DNA of 13,992 nt from Candidatus Cardinium hertigii (lineage in GTDB: Bacteria > Bacteroidota > Bacteroidia > Cytophagales_A > Amoebophilaceae): NCBI RefSeq assembly GCF_003788695.1, contig NZ_RARA01000017.1, positions 2,613 through 16,604 on the forward strand, written 5' to 3'. Under the pieces are notes generated by a model. That model was given only the letters and a program-made list of their open reading frames with translations. It was not told the origin of the DNA and did no database searches. Shown here one piece after another: positions 8,703-13,992 of this stretch; position 1 is the first letter of the stretch; each line of letters starts with the position of its first letter. A program made the translations under genes and the position numbers.

Positions 8703-8774
8703 GTGATGTGACCTATGCGTATTTTTTCATGTTCGTATTTAAAAATAGCGCAATAATGTAAATTTATAAAAAAC

Positions 8775-8918
8775 GCGCCTTGAACAAAGCTGTGACTAGA
8801 AAAGAAAGGCTGCAAGGTATTAGAAAATCAGCTTGTTTGAGCCCAAGGCTATAGGCCTGGGCGAGTTCTGATTTTCAGCTTGCAGCCTGAACTTTTCAAC
8901 AGCTTTGTTCACCAGCGC
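8775..8918. ncRNA. Large imperfect hairpin, possible structured RNA or element core
   Basis: Paired arms, outside to inside: GCGC (8775-8778) with GCGC (8915-8918); GAACAAAGCTGT (8782-8793) with ACAGCTTTGTTC (8899-8910); AGGCTGCAAG (8807-8816) with CTTGCAGCCT (8879-8888); GAAAATCAG (8823-8831) with CTGATTTTC (8868-8876); GCCCA...GGC (8841-8849) with GCC.TGGGC (8855-8862), closing on a short loop. Internal loops separate the helices, as in a folded RNA. The stretch is richer in G and C than its surroundings. Transcription of both neighbours would carry it on the minus strand. Whether it is transcribed is unknown; the palindrome fits either strand. Confidence 0.45.
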
Positions 8919-8931
8919 TTGATTTTTTTTG

Positions 8932-8963
8932 GCTACTTTTTTTGATCAAGCAAAAAAAGTAGC
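8932..8963. repeat. Perfect 12-bp stem-loop with A/T tracts
   Basis: GCTACTTTTTTT (8932-8943) and AAAAAAAGTAGC (8952-8963) form a perfect 12-bp stem around an 8-base loop, GATCAAGC. It lies between the large hairpin and the prfB stop. It could end prfB transcription, but no unpaired T-run follows the stem on either strand, so a standard terminator is not supported. Confidence 0.7.
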
Positions 8964-9054
8964 TGTAAAAAAAGAAGTAGTTTTAAAAAAAATGGATAAA
9001 ATCATCAATATTTCTAGGTACGAACATAAACAAATACGCATAACTAAAGATAGT

Positions 9055-10129
9055 TTAACTTTGTAACAAGTAACTTTTTATAAACCCATTAAGGTCCCCA
9101 TCCAAAATATTTTCTACATCTTTGCGTTCATATCCTGTTCGGTTGTCTTTAATTATTTTATAGGGGTGTAATATATAACTTCTAATTTGAGAACCAAAAT
9201 TAATCTTTTTTTTAGTACTTTCTATTTGTTGTTGTTTTGCTCTTTTTTTTTCTAATGCTTGCTGGTAGAGTTTAGATTTAAGCAACTGCAAAGCTTTATC
9301 CCGATTTTGTAATTGAGAGCGTTCTTGTTGACATGCTACTACGATGCCAGATGGTATATGCCTCACACGAACAGCTGTTTCTACTTTATTTACATTTTGC
9401 CCCCCGGCTCCACCAGATCGAAAAGTATCCCAGTTTAGATCCACAGGATTTATTTCGATTTTTATAGAGTCATCTATAACAGGTGCTGCATAGACAGAAG
9501 CAAACGAAGTATGGCGCTTACCAGCCGCATCAAAAGGAGAGAGGCGTACCAATCGATGGATGCCAATTTCTGCTTTTATATATCCATAAGCATAACGTCC
9601 CATTATTTCAAACGTAACTGCTTTTATCCCAGCACTATCACCTGCCTGATGGTTAATCGTTTTAACCATATAACCTTGCTTGCCTGCCCACATGGTATAC
9701 ATGCGTACAAGCATAGCAGCCCAATCTTGACTTTCTATGCCACCTGCACCTGGTTTTATATCTACAACTGCATGTAAATGATCCTCTTCTCCATCCAATA
9801 TTTTTTTAAATTCAATTTCCTCTAAAAGCGTAGACACTTCTAACGCTGCAGTATCTAACTCTTTCTGATCTACAGCATCTAGTGTAAAAAGCTCTTCTAG
9901 CAAAAGCAGTTCTTCCCATTTAGCTTGTAATGCATTAAGCTGATCAACTGCTCCTTCTAAGGTTTTGATTTGCTGAATGGTTTTTTCAGCTTCTTCTGGC
10001 GCAAGCCAAAATGCAGGAGCTGTAGTTCCTTCTTTTAATACCTGCAGCTGTTTTTTTTTGTTAGAATAGTCAAAGGCAGTCCTTTAAAACTTCTATTTTT
10101 GCTGCTAAGCTAGCGTATTTAGTTTTCAT
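9055..10129 (-). CDS. prfB: Peptide chain release factor 2, expressed by programmed +1 frameshift
   Basis: RF2 recognises UGA and UAA and triggers peptide release on the ribosome. Translation starts at the ATG at 10129 ([19 protein letters not shown]), meets an in-frame TGA at 10072-10070 after codon 19, and shifts +1 at CTTTGAC to continue as [16 protein letters not shown] translated the joining stretch and found no further stop, giving 357 residues against 365 in E. coli. The stop-recognition SPF motif is in [18 protein letters not shown], and the catalytic GGQ is in [20 protein letters not shown]. An annotation restricted to the long downstream frame would lose the N-terminal domain. The gene is followed by structured repeats. 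The next gene upstream on the same strand ends 26 bases before this start, so they may share a transcript. Confidence 0.95.
10069..10085 (-). promoter_or_regulatory. RF2 autoregulatory frameshift site
   Basis: On the minus strand the site reads AAAGGACTGCCTTTGAC. It has a Shine-Dalgarno-like AAAGGA (10085-10080), the slippery leucine codon CTT (10075-10073), the in-frame TGA (10072-10070) and a following C. When RF2 is scarce the ribosome pauses at the weak UGA-C context, the leucyl-tRNA slips +1 and full-length RF2 is made. The upstream purine run is the standard stimulator. Confidence 0.93.
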
Positions 10130-10155
10130 AAAATTTTATATATAGAAGTTGTTTT

Positions 10156-10887
10156 TCAAGTTATTTTTTCAAAATGAATACGATTACCTATAGATTCTTC
10201 TGTTTCATTATCCGCGAATATATGATGCTTAATTTGTATTGTTTTTTTATTCGTAGTTAGTTCACCTAGCGGATGGCTAAAACGCTCAATTTTTTTATGG
10301 AAAGTATAGACAGTAGTATAAGTGGTACCCTTAAAAAAGGAGGCTAAATCTAAACTTTTAACCAAACAATTATCATTCTTTTGGTATAAAATCAATTTTT
10401 TTGCGATCCCATTTATATCTTCACGGACGAATAATTCATCACTAAGGCTAAAATAGGTAATTTTAGGAGGATCTATTCCCTTATTAATTTTTCGCATAGC
10501 TTTATTAAGCGCTTGGATATTTTTGAATTTAAATTTTATCGTAAATGTAAGCATCTCTTTATTATACTTCACACGTACTTCATTGATATCAGGGATTTTT
10601 TTAAATCTTTCTTTGATAACGCACAAATGATCGTGATCAATAAATTTAGCAATATCTCCATAATCTTTATTTAGATATTTGATTATTGAAACCAAACGAC
10701 CTGTTTGAGTCAAATCAACCTTAATACTAAATATACCAGATTTATCTTCATTAAATGAAGCTCTTTCTATAAAATTTATCCCTAAGGCAAAGACATTAGA
10801 AACAGAATAAACAAAAAACAATAGTACAAAAACGGAAAATTTTGTTTTTCTTTTGTGCATGATCATAATACTTTTAAGCAAAAGCAA
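10156..10887 (-). CDS. Exported protein of unknown function
   Basis: The protein is 243 residues from the farthest start, but the signal peptide begins best at M10 (ATG at 10860): MHKRKTKFSVFVLLFFVYSV, with likely cleavage after VFA near residue 34. The mature part starts with FIERASFNEDKSGIFSIKVD. The pattern FNxDxSGxFxxxxD, followed by a hydrophobic segment and a later FKFKNIQALNKAMRKI stretch, recalls a family of exported proteins or lipoproteins widespread in Bacteroidota with no assigned role; that link is from memory and unproven. No lipobox cysteine is present, so the product is probably periplasmic or secreted. It lies 26 bases upstream of prfB on the same strand and may be co-transcribed with it. 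No catalytic motif is visible. Confidence 0.75.
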   Translation of the reverse strand: MLLLKSIMIMHKRKTKFSVFVLLFFVYSVSNVFALGINFIERASFNEDKSGIFSIKVDLTQTGRLVSIIKYLNKDYGDIAKFIDHDHLCVIKERFKKIPDINEVRVKYNKEMLTFTIKFKFKNIQALNKAMRKINKGIDPPKITYFSLSDELFVREDINGIAKKLILYQKNDNCLVKSLDLASFFKGTTYTTVYTFHKKIERFSHPLGELTTNKKTIQIKHHIFADNETEESIGNRIHFEKIT

Positions 10888-11028
10888 AGGGATTCGTATA
10901 CTTATAGTTAGATGCTGTCAAATTTTCAATAAACCTGTATTTCTAAAAAAGTTGATTTTTGAGTATTTAACCCTAATTCTAAATATAATATACTAAACTA
11001 GATTAAACAAGGCTATAGCTGGAAAACT

Positions 11029-11137
11029 TATTGAAGCAATACAACTAAGATACCTTTAGCTAAGCGATAACCTCATAAATAGAAATGAAATAGTAGAACT
11101 ACGGAATAAAAGTGTTTACGTAGTAACTAGCTTTTAG
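11029..11137 (+). pseudogene. Decayed 3' end of an LRR-protein gene
   Basis: Bases 11045-11137 match the end of the intact LRR gene (12662-12754) with no gap and 8 differences in 93 (91% identity). The match continues past the stop to about 11180. The translation reads QLRYL, stop, LSDNLINRNEIVELRNKSVY. The in-frame TAG comes from a GAG to TAG change. Six of the eight changes alter the residue, so constraint appears lost. A weaker, gapped match extends upstream to about 11029. This is the remnant of a second LRR gene whose body is gone. Confidence 0.85.
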
Positions 11138-11271
11138 CAATGTGCAATGCTTTAAAACAGCTGAAACCCTTACTTTTTTAAAAATTTTCTCTTTGTTACA
11201 GTGATCCATCCAAAAGAACTTTGAAAAAGTGCTATTCCAAAAACTCTTACAAATTATCCCTTAAAGAAACC

Positions 11272-11301
11272 ATTGAACGGATACCGATTGAACGGATACC
11301 G
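11272..11301 (+). repeat. Two tandem 15-bp units containing TGAACGGATAC
   Basis: ATTGAACGGATACCG occurs at 11272-11286 and 11287-11301, followed by a partial third unit, ACGGATATTG. Each full unit contains the 11-mer seen at four other intergenic sites. Apart from this and the LRR remnant, I see nothing definite in the 598-base gap 10888-11485. Its last 100 bases, before the F-box/LRR gene, are extremely A/T-rich and may hold its promoter. Confidence 0.9.
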
Positions 11302-11485
11302 ACGGATATTGTTGAATATGGATATATATTTTAGGATTAAATAAATGTATTAAGTAAATTTGCATTACCTGTTTAGTCTCATTGGGCTATATTGGACGAT
11401 TTTACTACAAATAATAATTAGTAAGTCAATAAATAACTTAATATAGCTATAATAATTAAATATTTAAATTTAATATTTTAATATT

Positions 11486-12754
11486 ATGCAAAAGTATTCC
11501 AACGTATATAGCAAACTACGCCTATTCCTATACAGTAGCAGTCTACTTGTTTCCTGTCAGGGTACACAGCAACGTGTTATCGGTCTTCCAAATGAAATGT
11601 GGGGAGATATTTTAAAATTCTTGCCTACTAGGTCATTACCTGTAGCCAATAGACAACTTCGTGATGTTAGTAAATATGTAGCAAATTCGAGATATAATGC
11701 AGTACATCCATATCTGCTTGATGGCAATAGCAATGAAAGTTTTAACGAAGGACTCGATGTAGCAGCAAAATTGAGTATAACACATCTTTGTTATCGTGGT
11801 CCTATGAATAGGGATTATATGCATTCCTTAATAAGATGGGTGGTGAGCTTAGATAGACCATTTTTACAGTCACTTCAACTTCAACTATTAAATACAGATG
11901 ATAGTCATGTCGATACGTTAGATTTGTCTACTCTTAATATTGATGATGACACGTTAGATAGATTTTTCATGGTACTTGATACCGTTACGAAAAATAATTT
12001 AAGAGGACTCAATCTAGCAAATAACCAACTTACAGATATTACTGGATTAGAAAACTTAACGCAGCTACAACGACTCAATCTAGCAAATAACCAACTTGTA
12101 GATATTACTGGATTAGAAAACTTAACGCAGCTACAACGACTCGATCTAGCAAATAACCAACTTACAGCTATTACTGGATTAGAGAATTTAACGCAGCTAG
12201 CACACCTCGACTTAAGCTATAACCAACTTACCGATATTATTACTGGATTAGAGCACTTAACGCAGCTAGTGTGGCTCGCTCTAAGCAATAACCAACTTAT
12301 AGCTATTACTGGATTAGAAAATTTAACGCAGCTACAACGACTCTGGCTAAATCATAACCAACTTACAGCTATTACTGAATTAGAAAAGTTAACGCAGTTA
12401 GAAGAACTCTGTCTAAACTATAACCAACTTACAGATATTACTGGATTAGAGAACCTAATGCAGTTAGAATATCTCTATTTAAGCCATAACCAACTTACAG
12501 ATATTACTGGATTAGAGAACTTAACGCAGTTAGAACGCCTTTGGCTAAACCATAACCAATTTACTGATATCACTGGATTAGAGAACCTAATACAGTTAGA
12601 ATACCTCTACTTAAATAATAACCAACTTACAGATATTACTGGGTTAAAGAACTTAACGCAGCTAAGATACCTTGAGCTAAGCGGTAACTTCATAAATAAA
12701 AATGAAATAGCAGAATTACAGAATAAAAGTGTTTATGTAGTAACTAGCTTTTAG
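11486..12754 (+). CDS. F-box and leucine-rich-repeat protein with a lipobox; candidate host-directed effector
   Basis: This 422-residue protein has three parts. Residues 1-24 form a signal sequence ending in a good lipobox (LVSC, C24). Residues about 32-72 resemble a eukaryotic F-box (IGLPNEMWGDILKFLPTRSL, then a VSKYV segment), the module that binds Skp1 in SCF ubiquitin ligases. Residues 172-392 are ten leucine-rich repeats of 22 residues (LxxLxLxxNQLTDITGLEN plus LTQ), the fourth having one extra isoleucine; a divergent eleventh unit caps the C-terminus. F-box plus LRR is the plan of eukaryotic substrate adaptors and is known among amoeba and arthropod symbionts, so a role in redirecting host ubiquitination is plausible. 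The lipobox suggests Sec export and surface anchoring, which sits awkwardly with cytosolic delivery. A decayed relative lies 350 bases upstream. The F-box call is by eye. Confidence 0.82.
   Translation: MQKYSNVYSKLRLFLYSSSLLVSCQGTQQRVIGLPNEMWGDILKFLPTRSLPVANRQLRDVSKYVANSRYNAVHPYLLDGNSNESFNEGLDVAAKLSITHLCYRGPMNRDYMHSLIRWVVSLDRPFLQSLQLQLLNTDDSHVDTLDLSTLNIDDDTLDRFFMVLDTVTKNNLRGLNLANNQLTDITGLENLTQLQRLNLANNQLVDITGLENLTQLQRLDLANNQLTAITGLENLTQLAHLDLSYNQLTDIITGLEHLTQLVWLALSNNQLIAITGLENLTQLQRLWLNHNQLTAITELEKLTQLEELCLNYNQLTDITGLENLMQLEYLYLSHNQLTDITGLENLTQLERLWLNHNQFTDITGLENLIQLEYLYLNNNQLTDITGLKNLTQLRYLELSGNFINKNEIAELQNKSVYVVTSF
11999..12661 (+). repeat. Ten in-frame 66-bp tandem repeats encoding LRR units
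   Basis: The period is 66 bp (69 bp in unit 4, which has an extra ATT). The segment GATATTACTGGATTAGA followed by AACTTAACGCAG recurs almost unchanged, while the codons for the variable xx positions differ. This pattern fits recent amplification and shuffling within the gene. Confidence 0.93.
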
Positions 12755-12809
12755 CAATGTACAATGCTTTAAAATAGCTAAAACCCTAACTTTTTTAAAA
12801 CTTTTTTAA

Positions 12810-12942
12810 AAATATGGCTATCACGCAAGTGAACGGACAATGGCGTCAACTTAAGGCAATTCATGATTAGCCTACACTCCTATTCTACTTGGTTATCAAT
12901 AACAGCTAAACCTTAAGTTGACGCCATTGAGTGAACGGATAC
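12810..12942 (+). repeat. Dispersed intergenic repeat, copy 4, interrupted by the 92-bp element
   Basis: AAAATATGGCTATCACG, then CAAGTGAACGGA, then the insert, then AGTGAACGGATACGG. With the insert removed, it matches the minus strand of 924-1058 and part of 6898-6973. It lies in the 349-base gap between the F-box/LRR gene and the acidic-tail gene; the first 50 bases of that gap match the DNA after the LRR remnant at 11138-11188. Confidence 0.75.
12838..12929 (+). mobile_element. 92-bp MITE-like element, copy 2
   Basis: It has the same perfect 19-bp inverted ends as copy 1 (12838-12856 and 12911-12929) and a 54-bp core with 5 substitutions. Here the flanking direct repeat is perfect over 10 bp: AGTGAACGGA at 12828-12837 and 12930-12939. 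Relative to the homologous flanking DNA, the core is in the opposite orientation to copy 1. No protein is encoded. Confidence 0.87.
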
Positions 12943-13103
12943 GGTTATATAATTAATATTATGTTAAATAGAATTATATCCGTATTAACAATTTAGATTA
13001 CATGAATACTTACATAAACCTAACAAAATTTCTTTCATTTTTATTTTTTTTGTATCCTACCTTAAAGGTGTATTGTTAATGTTCTAAAAAATCATACTTA
13101 CTT

Positions 13104-13559
13104 ATGCAAAATAGGTTATTAAAACGCTTATCGCATACTATTACTATGCTGCTGTTATTGCATATAAATCTTATGGGCTTGCATTGCAAGCGCAGGGAAG
13201 CTGATTCTACAACGGTAGCAGCGTCAACTACAGTATCTAAGCATATAATACCGCAAGAAAAACAATCCTTGATTCCAAAAAATCCAGGAAATCTGGTTTC
13301 TGACCATTCTGAAAATATTTCAGATTATGCTACCATTACTGCAGATGCATCAATGGAAAAAATAGATAAAGACGAATTTGAAGAAACAAATGAGAACGAA
13401 ACAGATCTTGAAGAAACAGATGAGAACGACGCAGATCTTGAAGAAGCAGATGAGAACGAATCAGATCTTGAAGAAGCAAATGAAGATGAGAACGAAGTAA
13501 GTCTAAAGGAAAAGAAAAAAAAATGCAAAAAAGAAGTTATCGAGCTAAGAATATATTGA
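13104..13559 (+). CDS. Small exported protein with a repetitive acidic tail
   Basis: I do not recognise the family. The 151-residue protein begins with a positively charged, hydrophobic leader (LLKRLSHTITMLLLLHINLM) reaching GLHC at residues 25-28. C28 could be a lipidation site, but the residues before it (GLH) are a poor lipobox, so plain Sec export or membrane tethering is also possible. A Ser/Thr-rich linker follows (about 33-90). Residues 96-125 are three tandem 10-residue acidic units of the form DENxxDLEEx, plus a partial fourth, and then a basic cluster, KEKKKKCKK. The acidic part is probably extended and could bind cations or basic partners. Only the C-terminal nine residues look ordinary. 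It lies downstream of the F-box/LRR gene but is separated from it by a mobile element. Confidence 0.65.
   Translation: MQNRLLKRLSHTITMLLLLHINLMGLHCKRREADSTTVAASTTVSKHIIPQEKQSLIPKNPGNLVSDHSENISDYATITADASMEKIDKDEFEETNENETDLEETDENDADLEEADENESDLEEANEDENEVSLKEKKKKCKKEVIELRIY
13389..13496 (+). repeat. 30-bp tandem repeats encoding acidic 10-mers
   Basis: Units lie at 13389-13418, 13419-13448 and 13449-13478, with a partial copy at 13479-13496. The shared core is CAGATCTTGAAGAA. The period is a multiple of three, so gain or loss of units keeps the frame. Confidence 0.92.
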
Positions 13560-13992
13560 ATTATGAATAAACTATCTGATAATTATCAGAGATCACTCAA
13601 AAAATTTCTAAAGACAAATTTGAGGTTATTAAAATATTTATGGTAAAAAGCTTAGCACAATTGATGAGTCAATTTGTAAAATATACAATGTTAAAAAAGC
13701 TTGGCCTAATAATAAAAGATTGATTTGTCGAACATCTATTCAAAAATATCATTCTTTATCTTCTTCAAACAAAGTCTTTCTACATGCATTCTACATAATT
13801 CGGTTTTATATTAAAAATATTGATATTATTATCAGTTGAAATAATTAAATTTGTAAAATTCTTAAATGCATCAAAATATGTAAAAAGAATGATCAAGGGC
13901 ACTTTAAAATACAACTACTGGCTTCCAGAGGATGAGGATAGATAAGCAGATACTTTAAATGGGTCATGTTAGATTTGGTAATAAAATCAGAA
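13560..13992. other. 433-base stretch without a confident gene
   Basis: The stretch is very A/T-rich. The longest open run I found on the plus strand is 13633-13839 (68 codons, no good start), reading through YGKKLSTIDESICKIYNVKK. A shorter overlapping frame begins with ISKDKFEVIKIF and ends at a TGA near 13725. Both could be scraps of a decayed gene. No repeat from elsewhere in the window was recognised here. Confidence 0.5.

Larger units (their letters stand above)
8714..9042. repeat. 329-bp segment bounded by 35-base imperfect inverted repeats
   Basis: The left end (8714-8748, TATGCGTATTTTTTCATG and on) and right end (9008-9042) are reverse complements at 29 of 35 positions. Nested inside are a 144-base hairpin (8775-8918) and a 12-bp stem at 8932-8963. 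The block at 8974-9008 (GAAGTAGTTTT then ATGGATAAAATCATCAATA) is shared with the repeat at 6859-6897. The segment fills the space between prfB and the Lrp-type gene. It has no convincing coding region and looks like a non-autonomous mobile element or composite repeat. Confidence 0.7.

Noticed and set aside
9511..9777. Plus-strand 88-codon frame inside prfB
   Set aside because: It is antisense to the highly conserved core of RF2, with no sensible start context and no recognisable motif.
9055..9903. prfB as a self-contained 282-residue gene starting at TTG 9903
   Set aside because: The frame continues open upstream to the frameshift site at 10072-10070, and the added residues match the RF2 N-terminal domain, so the short form is an artefact.
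11355..11362. TAAATTTG, matching the Bacteroidota -7 consensus TAnnTTTG, upstream of the F-box/LRR gene
   Set aside because: No convincing -33 TTTG lies at the right distance and such 8-mers are common in A/T-rich DNA, so it is not called as a promoter.
11999..12661. Regular repeats that could suggest a CRISPR array
   Set aside because: The 66-bp periodicity is in frame and encodes a clear LRR consensus; there are no spacers and no cas genes.
13325..13528. Minus-strand frame rich in serine and phenylalanine
   Set aside because: It is the exact antisense of the acidic 30-bp repeats and exists only because the repeat lacks stops on that strand.
1..13992. tRNA and rRNA genes
   Set aside because: No T-loop-like GTTCRANNC paired with an acceptor stem and no rRNA-like stretch was found when reading both strands.

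Overview
The window is AT-rich and carries genes of Bacteroidota type. The combination points to an obligate intracellular member of the Amoebophilaceae (the Cardinium / Amoebophilus group): a phage-tail-like contractile injection system baseplate gene of the Bacteroidota kind, an F-box plus leucine-rich-repeat protein, few regulators, and intergenic spaces full of small mobile-element debris. The lineage is inferred from gene content and protein style; no rRNA gene or search result confirms it.

Layout. 1-90 is the possible tail of a coding region cut by the window edge. 243-917 (+) is truB. 918-1191 holds a 92-bp inverted-repeat element inside a longer dispersed repeat. 1192-1845 (-) is an unrecognised four-helix membrane protein, transcribed divergently from 1955-5755 (+), a giant baseplate J / gp6-like protein, and 5745-6485 (+), a tail-fibre-like protein that overlaps it by 11 bases. 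6560-6841 (+) is rpmE2 (zinc-free L31) and 7014-8135 (+) is holB. 8199-8657 (-) is an Lrp/AsnC regulator. 8658-9054 is a densely structured intergenic segment. 9055-10129 (-) is prfB, read through a programmed +1 frameshift. 10156-10887 (-) is an exported protein of unknown function. 10888-11485 holds the decayed 3' end of an LRR gene and tandem copies of a short motif. 11486-12754 (+) is an intact F-box/LRR protein with a lipobox. 12755-13103 holds the second copy of the 92-bp element. 13104-13559 (+) is a small exported protein with a repetitive acidic tail. 13560-13992 has no confident gene.

Two themes stand out. The first is host interaction: injection-system baseplate and fibre genes isolated from the rest of their machine, an F-box/LRR protein resembling a eukaryotic ubiquitin-ligase adaptor, and exported proteins of unknown role. 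The second is a related set of intergenic repeats. The 11-mer TGAACGGATAC occurs six times exactly. Longer homologous blocks surround several of these copies. A 92-bp MITE-like element sits in the same target sequence at two loci, flanked by target duplications but in opposite orientations relative to the flanks. Housekeeping genes (truB, rpmE2, holB, prfB) lie between these accessory pieces without forming an evident operon.
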